From Acanthamoeba lenticulata (taxonomy: Eukaryota > Discosea > Longamoebia > Acanthamoebidae), in NCBI GenBank assembly GCA_002179805.1, contig NAVB01000315.1:1-64000 (forward strand): a DNA stretch of 64,000 nt, given 5' to 3'. The notes under the pieces were generated by a model. The model worked only from the letters and a program-made list of their open reading frames with translations, ran no database searches and was not told where the DNA came from. The translations under genes and the position numbers were made by a program. Of the stretch, positions 22,753 through 32,402 are shown piece by piece (positions within the stretch are counted from its first letter, which is position 1; each line of letters begins with the position of its first letter).

Positions 22753-23940
22753 ATGCTGAAGTTGATTAAAGATCTTGTGACCGGGTCGGATAGCTCGTCG
22801 CCGACGAGACCCCAACATGTGGTGGCCGTTTCGGCAGAGGAACGCAAGCAAAGGGCCGAGGAGAACGACAAGCTGGACCATGGCGCCTTCCTCGACGCCA
22901 TCTTCAAGGGCAACGCACGTGGTCGCGTGCCTGACCCCTTCCCCGCCGTCCTCTTGGCCAAGCAGCCCGCCCTCGACCGGCGGCTCGTGGCGGCGCTCCT
23001 TGACTCGTTTGGTCCGCTGGAGGAGGTGCAGCTGGTGGAGCTGGACGACAGAAAGCCCTTCACCCTCGAGATAGACGACCCGACCCACCCGCGCTACAAG
23101 CCCTTCTTCTTCAACCGTGGCGGCGAGTACGGCCAGAACCACAACTATTGGGAGGCCCTTTGCCATTCGATGCCGGTGGACAGCGACGATCCCGCCGACC
23201 ACCTGCTCGTCTCGGCCTCGGCGCGCTACGCGGACCGGAGGAACCGCAAGGCCATCGGGGCGCGCATGGTGCCGGGCCCGCCCGCGATCAACGCCTTTGT
23301 GGACGCCTTGCGCGCGGTCAACGCCGAGTTTCTTGAGCACCTTCGCCAGGCTTTGCTCAACAACGAAGCGCTGTTGAAGGAGAGCGAGGATCGTTCGGGC
23401 GTGATCCAGAGGTTCATCGAAGGCGTCTGGCGCAACTGCGCCGTGCAGTTTCACTTTGGCGGCGAGTCTATGTCGGCGAAGAAGACGATGCACTTGGACC
23501 ACGTCAACTCCAGCCTCCACATGGCGGTCACCTTGAACGGACAACGCACGGTGGGCTTTGCTGTCGAGCAATGGTGGCCCGACGAGCTCATGGAGCTCAA
23601 GCTGGAGAAGGGCGACGTCTACCTGACCTCGCCAGCGGCTATTTATCACGGCGTCGGCGTGGACGAGACCTCGGAAGACGCCCGCTCGGTCGCGCTACAG
23701 CTTCGCACGTACCTGCGCGTGGATGACGCTGACGCTCTGACCGCCGACGGCAGCTTTGTGCTCTACGAGGTCATTCTCGCTGAGCTGGACCGCTTCCAAG
23801 GCCGCATCCGTGTACCGTCATTTGTAGAATGGAAGCAACACCTGGACGAGAGGATGAGCCGCTTTAAGAAGGTTGAAGATGCGCAGGCCAAGCCTGAGAA
23901 AGTGCAGTTTGAGAACGTCTTTAGTACTTCTGAGCCTTAG
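22753..23940 (+). CDS. Putative 2-oxoglutarate/Fe(II)-dependent dioxygenase, intronless
   Basis: A 395-residue frame from the ATG at 22753 with no introns. The region TMHLDHVNSSLHMAVTLNGQ (about 245-264), then KGDVYLTSPAAIYHGVGV (286-303) and RSVALQLRT (311-319), has the layout of a double-stranded beta-helix dioxygenase: HxD (H247, D249), a distal His (H299) and a downstream Arg that could bind 2-oxoglutarate. The first 200 residues (DHGAFLDAIFKGNARGRVPD, PFFFNRGGEYGQNHNYWEAL) are not recognised. The substrate is unknown. The fold assignment is inference from motif order; a profile search should settle it. Confidence 0.55.
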   Translation: MLKLIKDLVTGSDSSSPTRPQHVVAVSAEERKQRAEENDKLDHGAFLDAIFKGNARGRVPDPFPAVLLAKQPALDRRLVAALLDSFGPLEEVQLVELDDRKPFTLEIDDPTHPRYKPFFFNRGGEYGQNHNYWEALCHSMPVDSDDPADHLLVSASARYADRRNRKAIGARMVPGPPAINAFVDALRAVNAEFLEHLRQALLNNEALLKESEDRSGVIQRFIEGVWRNCAVQFHFGGESMSAKKTMHLDHVNSSLHMAVTLNGQRTVGFAVEQWWPDELMELKLEKGDVYLTSPAAIYHGVGVDETSEDARSVALQLRTYLRVDDADALTADGSFVLYEVILAELDRFQGRIRVPSFVEWKQHLDERMSRFKKVEDAQAKPEKVQFENVFSTSEP

Positions 23941-24073
23941 GCCTGTAATAAAACATGTACATGTCCCTTGTGGCCTTTCTCATTGCGCGTTATTCCAAGA
24001 ATGGAAGCTTCTGGAAAGATCGGTCCAGTAGAAAAGTGCTGGCCATTTTGCAACTCCATCCCCAGTTCCATCC

Positions 24074-24831
24074 ATGGACACCCCACCTGTGCCTACCTTC
24101 AAAGTCATCATCGTTGGCGATGGTGGCTCTGGCAAGACCACCTTCTTGCGCCAATTCAGCTTTCCCGAGCCTCCCAAGTACATAACTACATTTCGATACA
24201 ACGTGCGCCCAATGCGCCTCTGCACAAACCGCGGTGAGCTCGTGTTTCACACGTGGGACACAGCTGGGCAAGAAAAGTTTGGAGGTCTTAGAGAGGGCTT
24301 CTACATGCAAGCTGATGCTGCCATTATCATGTTTGATGTGACAAACCGCTCGTCGTACCGAAACCTCAGCCTGTGGTACAAAGGTATGACTGAAACAGTG
24401 GCATTTGTTTGCCCAAACAGCTAATAGCAAATGGTGCAGATGTCATCCGCGTTTGTGGAGACATCCCAATTGTCCTCTGCGGCAACAAGGTCGATGCCCA
24501 AGACCGCAAGGTGATGCCCAGGAGGATGACCTTCCACCGAGAGAAAGAACTTCAGTACTACGAGATCTCCGCCAAGGCCAACTACAACTTGGGTATGCTC
24601 TTCTGGGATCAAGTTGTTGCCATTCTTGCTCATCCTGTCCACTTTTGCACAGAGAAACCATTCCTGTACTTGAGCCGCCAGCTGTTGCGGGACCCGCAGC
24701 TGACTTACTCTGTCATTCCCACACTGCACCTTCCGGAGACACACATCAGCTTGGACACACAAGCGAGGCGGGAGGCTGAGCTGGACTCCGCAACATTCGA
24801 GGTGCTGGAACCTCTGCCCGGGTCTGACTGA
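24074..24831 (+). CDS. Divergent Ran-like small GTPase
   Basis: G1 is GDGGSGKT, as in Ran, and G3 is WDTAGQEKFGGLREGFY with the Ran-typical GGLRxGYY run. G4 (IPIVLCGNKVDAQDRKV) and G5 (YYEISAKANYN then EKPFLYLSRQLL) are also Ran-like. Introns at 24384-24439 (56 nt) and 24593-24652 (60 nt, stop-free) restore WYK-DVIRVC and NYNL-EKPF. Two departures stand out: switch I reads YITTFRYNVRPM instead of the highly conserved Ran sequence, and the C-terminus ends EPLPGSD without the acidic DEDDDL tail. Ran drives nuclear transport, but this copy is probably a specialised paralogue. It converges with the CSB gene (86 nt between stops). Confidence 0.85.
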
Positions 24832-24863
24832 AAGCACCACCATGTAATATATTCTATTTTATT

Positions 24864-24882
24864 TATTTATTGAAAATAAATA
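24864..24882. repeat. AT-rich 8-bp hairpin between convergent genes
   Basis: TATTTATT and AATAAATA flank a 3-nt loop in the 86-nt gap between the Ran-like and CSB stops. The composition is so AT-rich that chance pairing is possible. Confidence 0.35.
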
Positions 24883-24917
24883 TTAAACCAAAAATAAATA
24901 AGAATCAAAGAAAAGGC

Positions 24918-27900
24918 TCAGACGTGGTCAAGAAACTCGGACTTGAGGGTCCACATCTTGGTGGCCCGGTTGAAGGTGGCGATCTGCTTGAGCATGCTGC
25001 GGAAGAGGAGGGCATCGTCCGGCGCCAGCCGCGGCCTGAAGTGGTCCACGAGCACGTTGGATGACGCCGTGTTGCCCGCGCGCGCCCGCAGGAAGGCGTG
25101 AAGCGCCACGATCAGACCCTCCTTGCCCCCGCGCAGCAGCTCGACCGCCTCGTCTCGCTCCATCTCGGGCACGGCGCCGGGCTGCACAGCGCCGCTCGTC
25201 GATGACGTGGGGTCAGCACCGGGCGTGGCCTCGCCGAGCAGGTCGGCCCGTTGCCGCATGCGCTGAATGAGCAGCGCCGACGACGGCGGCTGCGACGGCG
25301 CGGCCAAGTCGTCGGCGGCGGCGGCAGCAGACGAGCCGCCCACGCCGGCCACCGTCGACGATGAAGAAGATGAAGAAGACGAGGACGATGAGCTGGCGAC
25401 GCGAGTACCAAAGGTCGGTTGCTTCCGCCCAAAGTTGCGAATGGCGCCTTCGCTCTCGTTGGCCGCCTGAAGCAGCTTGGAGTTGGGCTGCGCGCCAAAC
25501 CGCTTGGCCGGCGACGATGATGTTGTCGTCGTCGACTGCTGCTTGAGCTGCTGAGGCATGCCGGCGGCGCCCGAGCGGCCGGTCCAAGTGGGCACGCTGA
25601 CGTCGTCCGTCATGCAGGCCTTGCGCGACCGCCGCAGGGCCTGAGCGGCCCTGGCCGCGATCTTGGACGCTTGTTCCTCGATGATGACCTGCTCGTGCCC
25701 GGCCTGCTCGACGATCGAGTCGTGGCACACGGCGCCCTGCACGTCGGCCGTGTCGAACAGGCTGCGCAGAATGTAGGCGTCGTCCCTCTCGCTCTTGGAC
25801 TTGGACTCCTCGCCGTTGCCGTTGTTGTCCCCCAACGATGAGGCCTTTTCGCCTTCGCTGCCGTCATCATCGTCCGAGAGCTTCTCCTTGCCCTTTGCCT
25901 TGGCCTCATTGGCCTCCTTCTGCTTCTCCTCGTCCTCGGCCCGCTGCATCTGGGCCCGGATGTCCTCAAAGAGCTCCGTCGTCTCGGCCTTTCCCTCCTT
26001 GCCCAGCGTGAATAGATCGCGCATGTCTGATGTCTGTGTGGTTTTGCACGTAAGCATTCCAAACATTCAGGCCTGTGGCTGACGCGTTCCTAGCATTCCA
26101 CTGAAGGTACCTTGAAGAAGCGGCGCTGCTTGGGATCCTTGAGGATCTTGTTGGAAAGGAACTGCTTGAAGATCTGGCGGTGGTAGATCTTCTCCTCCAC
26201 CGCGCCTGCCGTGATGAGTCGGTAGACCGTCACTTCGCGCTTCTGCCCAATCCGCCACGCTCGCTCGCGCGCTTGCATGTCCGTCGACGGATTCTTCACA
26301 TTCCACGCATATTTCCGTCAACACACCTTCACCAGCATGATCATGTTGTGGTCCATCACGCACCCAGTCGGGGTCATAGATGAGGACGCGATCGGCGCCG
26401 ATGAGATTGACGCCCAGGCCGCCGACGCGCGTGGTCAAGAGGAACACAAAGTGGCGCGTCTCGTTGTTGAACTCGTCCACGAGGCCCATCCGCCGCCCAA
26501 TCGACGTCGTCCCGTCCATCCGCATATAGTCATACCCTGACGTCATCATCATCAACATCAACATCAGCGTCATCATCCTCCTGTGAGGGACGAGAGATGG
26601 AACATTACGCCTCAACGAACCTTTTTCAACGACAAAGCGTTCGATGATGTCGAGCATTTGGCGCGTCTGCGAGAAGAGCAGCACGCGGTGGCCCTGCGCC
26701 TTCCACATGTGGAGCAGCTGCTCCACGACCTTGAGCTTGCCCGACCGCGCCCAATAGCCATAGTCGTGCGGCCACTGCATCAACAGCAGCAGAAGAAGAA
26801 GCACGAATTCAGCAGTCAAGCCGCGAGAAGAAGAAGAAGGAGACAAACCTTTTCAAAGGGAAGAAGGAGGTCCGGGTGGTTGCAGATCTTGCGGAGGTTC
26901 ATGATGCAGGCCAGCACCTTGTTGGAGAGACGATCGCGCCGCTCCCGGCTCAGCACGTCCTGTACGTCCTTGGAGTCGAGGTAGTCCTGGTAGGTCTCGC
27001 GCTGCTCCGGCGTCAGCTGGCAGAACAGCACCTGTTCATGGCATGACGTCAGCAGCACGACACACCATCGAGCAGAGGCACGTTGAAGTTTCAGCGTACG
27101 TGTTCGCTCTTCTTGGGGAGCTGGGCCTTGACGTCGGCCTTCACCCGGCGCAGGAGGTAGGGCTTGATCAGGTCCCGCAGGACGACGGCGCACTTGTAGG
27201 CCGTCTGGACCTGCAGCTTCGTGGCGTTGCTGTACCCGCCCATCGAGATCGGCAGCGCGAACTCGGTCTGGAAGATGGGCAGCGTCTGCAGCAACATCAC
27301 TTGAATTAGTGATGAAAAATAAAAGCAAATAAAACGTTTAAAAAGCCGGCATACCCCGAGTTTGCCCGGGAAGACAAAGTCAAAGAGGGACCACAGCTCT
27401 GTCAGGTTGTTCTGGATGGGCGAGCCCGTCAAGATCAACCGATGATGCGTCTGTCGTTCAGCCATCACGCGTCAGCCCAGCAGCTTTTGGTCACGATAAG
27501 ATTAGCGAGGGCGTACGCGGAGACGCTTGCAGGCGAGAGTGATGTCAGCGTCGGGATTGCGGATCTTGTCGCCCTCGTCCAGGACGGCGTACTCCCAGTC
27601 GATGTCGCACAGGAGGTCTTGGTTGAGGCGCGTGCCGCTGTAGGTTGTGATCAGCACGTGTCCGTCGGTGGCGATGCGCTGAACGAGGTCCGCCGCCGAG
27701 CCCGAGTAGGTGCCCGTGTCGTGCAACACGGCCACGCGGAACGGCGGCCACCACTTGTGCGCCTCTCGCACCTGTGGCCGTTTGCGCGCGCCCACACGAT
27801 CAGCGGCCGTTGGGCCCGGACAGGCGGGCATGAGGCGCACGGACCCATTGTTGCATGACCGTGGCCGGGCACACGATGAGAATGGGCCCGTTGAGCAGCT

Positions 27901-30538
27901 CGCTGTGGTGCAGCCCGGCGAGGAAGGACATGACCTGCACCGTCTTTCCCAGGCCCTGTCCAGGAGGATATGCCTCTGTCAGAGCTCTGACAGAGATGAT
28001 GGCAAGGCATGTAAGCATTCCAAGCATACCATTTCGTCGCCGATGATGCCGCCAGCGTTCTGGCGGTGGAGCTCCCACATCCAGCGCACGCCAGTCTTCT
28101 GGTAGTCGAACAGGTTGTCGTAGAGCTGGGCCGGCAGCCGATAGCCGCCAGAAAACAGCACCTCCTCGCCCTCGTCGGGATCAATCACAACCTCGTCTGC
28201 GTCGTACCAGTCCGGCAGCACCTCCTCCTCCGCTTCCTCTTCTCCTTCCACCTCTTGCTCGGCTTGTATGAAATCATCGTCGCCTTCATTCTTTTTCTTC
28301 GTTTTTGCTTTCTTCTTCGCCGCCGCTGAACGGCCCCGCTTGCCGCTGTCATCGTCGTCCACAGTCTCGATATCGACCTCCATATTCTCGTCCTCATCGT
28401 CTTCTTCACCATTCTTGTCTTGGCGATATTCGGCGTCTTTGTCCTCGTCTTCGTCCCCAAAGGCCAGTGCGGCGGTACCTGAGCTCTTGGTCACTGGCTG
28501 ACGAGGCCGTCGGCGCCCGCACATGCCGCATGTCGGCGCGCTGACGCTGTTGATAAAGGTGCACGAGCTGCAGCTCCACTCGCCATCGGACATGGGCTCA
28601 GGCTTGACGACATTTGCCAGAGACGGCGCGGAGGCCGGTGCAGCTGCTTCTTCCTCAAGAGCCGCTCGGACTTGGACCGCACTATCGTTGGTCTTTTCCA
28701 CGGCTTCGTTCTTCGTGTCTTCGCTTTCGCTCTTGACAACGGCGTCGTTTTCGTTCTTCTCCTCCGAATCGGATGAGGACGATGACTCGATCTTGATGTT
28801 GTCCGTCTCGATGTCCTCCAGCATTCGCTCTTCATCATCCACCTCCTCCTTAGCACCACCCTCGTCTCCGGCTTTGTTGGCCGCCTTGGCTTCCTGCCTT
28901 CGCTTTCGCTCGGCCTGCAGCTTCTTCTTGCGGCTCCACAGCTGCATGCGTTGGATGTAGGCCTCCTCGTCGCCGTCGTCGCACTGCACGTTTCGCTGTT
29001 GTGCCGTCTGGAACGTGAGCAGCATGTTGACGACATACACAGCCAGCGAGTTGTGCGCAGCCGACGACGTACGGAGAGCTCGCCCTTGGTGAACCGACGG
29101 CGGCGGGGCTTGGGCTTTCTTGGCCGGACGCGCTTGCGGCCGTCCTCCTCGCCCCCATCGTCGTCCCAAGACCTGCACATGCCTCAAACCTTGAGCACGA
29201 GAGCATAACAACAACTACAAGCACACGCACGGGGGAATCGATCATGAGTCTCTGTTTGGCGAACGCGTACGTGTTGACCTTGCGCCCGGCCCACTTCTTG
29301 TTCTTGTTGCGCGCCTGCAAGCGCTCTCGCCTCTGAGGCTTACTGTCAGCCGGCATCACCACCCGCCGCTTGGTCTGACCACCATATTCAACAAGCAGAT
29401 CACGCAGTCTGTCATAATTGTGGCCCAAAAAGAAAGGCAATGATTGTGGCTGAAAAGCAAACCTCGGTGGCGGGCTGGGTGGCCTTCTGGGCGTTGACCT
29501 TGTCAAAGGGCGTGATCCGGCCCAGCCGGACCAGGCGGTCGTGCTCACTCTCTTCAAGCATGGCGTCGAATGCTTGAAGACAGAACCATGCCCCGTCAGC
29601 AGCGCCACAATGTTGCCCAAGACTAAGGGAGGTGAGGACGGACCGTCATCCTCCTGAATAGCCTTTTTTGCGCTTGCTATCGTTGATGATGATGACGATG
29701 ATGACGTGGACGTCGAGTCCGCCTGCTGCTGTTGATTTTGTTGCTTTTCCAGCTGTTGCTTTTGCTTGGCGGTCTGCTTGGCGGCCAGGACTACCATCAT
29801 CTGTTCTTGTCGCTTCAGGTCCTCGATTTGTTTTTTCTGTGCATTACACACTAGAGGTCAGTCACGCGTGGCATGGCCCAGACAAACAGGAAGAGGAGAA
29901 GCTGCACAACCTTGGCGTTGCGCTGTAGGGTCGCCGTGTAGGAGCTGCTGCCGCCTGCTTGCTTGCCCGCGGCTGCGGCTGCCTCGGTCTCGGCGCGCAG
30001 GGCGTCCTGCAGGGCGGCGATCTGGCGCCGGATGTCGGCCAGTTTGTTCTCCTGTCTTCGCTGCTCCTGGTTCTCCATCGCGCGCTGGGCCTACCGTGTA
30101 CCGGACGACGAAGATGTCATGTTAAAACGGATCAACATGAGGAAGAGGAGGTGAAGGAGAAGCGCACCTGCGCGATTACGGTGCTCTCCACTTGCTCGGG
30201 CAAGTACGCGGCCACTGCACACCGGAAGCACAAATCACTTTCACATTTGGAAGGGATCGAATCAAGAGCGAGATGGACGCACCACCAAGAGAGGAGAGCT
30301 GCGCCAGGGCAGCACCTTCAAATTCTTGATTGAGAGGGATTGCCGGGATGGCTGCAGAATTGATGGAAGCGGCTGCAGACACCGACGTTGGCTGTGGGGC
30401 CCTGCCGCGTCCCGACCGTCCTGTGGGTTCCTTTTTCCTCTTCTTCGCGTCTGCGGCAGTGGCATCTTTGGCCCCACCCGCAGGACGCGTTCCCTCCTTT
30501 GTCTTGAAAAAGTCTTCTATGCTTCGTTGCCTCTTCAT
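24918..30538 (-). CDS. ERCC6: CSB/ERCC6-type SNF2 ATPase (transcription-coupled repair) with NZF finger and PIP box
   Basis: Moves RNA polymerase II and recruits repair factors at lesions; nuclear. The start [11 protein letters not shown] (30538) is a PCNA-box motif. Coiled coils (29851-30078) lead to [14 protein letters not shown], the CSB N-terminal landmark. A RanBP2/NZF finger, [20 protein letters not shown], lies at about 28500-28594, then an acidic region. The helicase core: [56 protein letters not shown] (motif II DEGD, usually DEGH), [38 protein letters not shown] and [15 protein letters not shown]. The C-terminus [19 protein letters not shown] to LKSEFL matches the CSB winged helix. 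About ten introns. The last exon holds long Ser/Ala and acidic low-complexity stretches. Confidence 0.9.
26538..26545. promoter_or_regulatory. TGACGTCA octamer inside a CSB intron
   Basis: The palindrome occurs at the edge of an intron whose remainder is CATCATCAAC-type repeat. Its position in the gene body makes a promoter role unlikely. Confidence 0.25.
27044..27051. promoter_or_regulatory. TGACGTCA octamer inside a CSB intron
   Basis: Part of ATGACGTCAGCAGCA in an intron between helicase exons. It shares the GCAGC extension seen at the intergenic copies. Confidence 0.3.
27974..27995. repeat. Perfect 22-bp palindrome in a CSB intron
   Basis: The halves CTCTGTCAGAG and CTCTGACAGAG are exact reverse complements with no spacer. 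It lies in the intron that splits motif I (GDEM then GLGKT), about 20-40 nt before the 3' splice site, so a hairpin could form over the branch region. Confidence 0.8.
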
Positions 30539-30705
30539 TTTGCGTGTGGATTTTGAGAGGATCAACCACCTTGCCCCAACCTGCAGGAGCTTTGGTGATT
30601 GTTCGCTCGAACTGATTCGTTGCGGCCGCGTGCGTCCACAAGACTGCACCTTCCTGGAAAGGTTTCGTTTTTCAGTGTTGCAGTTTTCCGATTTGCGCCG
30701 TGTAG
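30539..30705. promoter_or_regulatory. Short divergent promoter, CSB / ankyrin-type gene
   Basis: 167 nt separate the start codon of CSB (minus) from that of the ankyrin-type gene (plus), so the two must share or abut promoters. No known element was recognised. Confidence 0.5.
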
Positions 30706-32226
30706 ATGAATTTCGAAGATGAAGAGGAGGTGGAAAGCAGGGTCGCTGAAGGCGTCATCGAACACGGCCCGGAACCCGCGAAAAAGAAGCTCAAGACCAT
30801 CCCGCTTGCCTCGCCCCCTCACCCGATCACTGCCACCAGTGAATTGACAGAAGTGGGCGTCCTTATGGTGGAGCTCGTGGCGTTCATCTTCCAGTTCGTG
30901 GAGCCCCTTTCCCTGCCCGCCTGCCGTGCTGTATGCCGCAAGTGGGATCACGCGGTCGTGCGGCAGGCCCTCATGAGCCAACAATGGAACCTGGCGCAGC
31001 GATACCTTGCTGGTGTGATGCCAGGCGCCATCAAGGAACACGTGGCGAAAAAGGACATCCGCAGCCACAGGGCGAGCTTTTTTGCATCGCAAGTGGCGGG
31101 CAAGGGCTGGTTGTCCATGCTGCGATGGGCGCGCGCCAACGGCTGCCCATGGGACTCGTGGACCTTCGTTTACGCGGCCGAGGGAGGCCACCTGGACGTG
31201 CTCCAGTGGGCGCGCGCCAACGGCTGCCCGTGCGACAAGGGATGTGCCAGGGCGGCCAGGGGAGGCCACCTGGCCGTGCTCCAGTGGGCTCACGACAATG
31301 ACTGCCTGTCGCCTGAGCCTGCCGTGTGCATCTATGCAGCCGAAGGAGGCCACCTGGAAGTGCTCCAGTGGGCACACGCCAACAGTATTGAATTTGACTG
31401 GATCGCCTGGGCTGTAGCAGCCCACTATGGGCACTTGAGAATTCTTCAGTGGGCACGCCAACACAACTTCTACTGGAACTCCTATACCTGCAACAACGCA
31501 GCCGCGGGAGGCCACTTGGACGTGCTCAAGTGGGTGCGAGCCAACGGCTGCCCCTGGGACAAGACCACCTGTTCAAGGGCGGCTGGGGGAGGCCACTTGG
31601 ACGTACTCCAGTGGGCACATGCCAACGGCTGCCCGTGGGACGAGGACACCTGTACTCAGGCGGCCTTGGGAGGCCACTTGGACCTGCTCAAGTGGGCACG
31701 AGTCAACGGCTGCCCCTGGGACAAGACCGCCTGTTTAAGGGCGGCTGAGGGAGGCCACTTGGACGTGCTACAGTGGCTACGTGCCAACGGCTGCCCTTGG
31801 GACGAGGACACCTGCACCTGGGCGGCCTTGGGAGGCCACTTGGACGTGCTACAGTGGGCGTTTGCCAACGGCTGCCCGTGGAACACGAGGACATGCAGCG
31901 AGGCGGCCAGGAAAGGCCACCTGGCCGTGCTGCAGTGGGCGCGCGCCAATGGTTGCCCCTGGGACGAGTGGACGTGCGCCAATGCAGCTCTGGGTGGCCA
32001 TCTGACCGTGCTGCAGTGGGCGCGGGAGAACGGCTGCCCGTGGAACGAGCTCACCTGTGCCAAAGCGGCCGAGGGAGGCCACTTGGCTGTGCTTCAGTGG
32101 GCGCGCGCCAACGGCTGCCCCTGGGACGAGTCCACTTGTGTCGCTGCAGAAGCGGAATACCACCCAGAGGTGCTTCAGTGGGCGTGCGCCAACGGCTGCC
32201 CTGCGAAGGCCGCTCCGGACAGTTGA
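30706..32226 (+). CDS. Ankyrin-type repeat protein of the giant-virus/amoeba family, intronless
   Basis: 506 residues in one frame. The N-terminal 100 residues contain an F-box-like helix set (VAFIFQFVEPLSLPACRAVC, then RKWDHAVVRQAL). At least twelve 26-residue repeats follow, consensus GGHLDVLQWARANGCPWD-xx-TCxxAA. This divergent ankyrin form is typical of repeat families in Acanthamoeba and in its giant viruses (mimiviruses, pandoraviruses). Repeats 9-12 are nearly identical at the nucleotide level, which shows recent internal duplication or conversion. F-box plus repeats would make it a substrate adaptor of a ubiquitin ligase. The direction of any host-virus transfer cannot be told from one locus. 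Confidence 0.85.
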   Translation: MNFEDEEEVESRVAEGVIEHGPEPAKKKLKTIPLASPPHPITATSELTEVGVLMVELVAFIFQFVEPLSLPACRAVCRKWDHAVVRQALMSQQWNLAQRYLAGVMPGAIKEHVAKKDIRSHRASFFASQVAGKGWLSMLRWARANGCPWDSWTFVYAAEGGHLDVLQWARANGCPCDKGCARAARGGHLAVLQWAHDNDCLSPEPAVCIYAAEGGHLEVLQWAHANSIEFDWIAWAVAAHYGHLRILQWARQHNFYWNSYTCNNAAAGGHLDVLKWVRANGCPWDKTTCSRAAGGGHLDVLQWAHANGCPWDEDTCTQAALGGHLDLLKWARVNGCPWDKTACLRAAEGGHLDVLQWLRANGCPWDEDTCTWAALGGHLDVLQWAFANGCPWNTRTCSEAARKGHLAVLQWARANGCPWDEWTCANAALGGHLTVLQWARENGCPWNELTCAKAAEGGHLAVLQWARANGCPWDESTCVAAEAEYHPEVLQWACANGCPAKAAPDS

Positions 32227-32402
32227 CAGGTTTGTTTGGTTTGCCTCTATTTCGTGAGGTGCAACAGCCGACTATGAAATTACAAGTTTCTGCTGCTTGC
32301 CCGTTGGCTGGCGCTTCGTAACACGTGCTGCTTTTATTTTGGCTCTTTTTACGATCTCCAGTGAACCTTGAGGCTTTTCACTCTTTCCCACCAACGTTCA
32401 TC

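Noticed and set aside
22651..23649. 332-codon open frame on the minus strand
   Set aside because: Antisense shadow of the 2OG-oxygenase-like gene; Val/Ala/Arg-rich, no motif, GC-driven lack of stops.
30562..31515. 317-codon minus-strand frame across the ankyrin-type repeats
   Set aside because: Repeat periodicity comes from the sense repeats; the sense frame has the conserved protein pattern.
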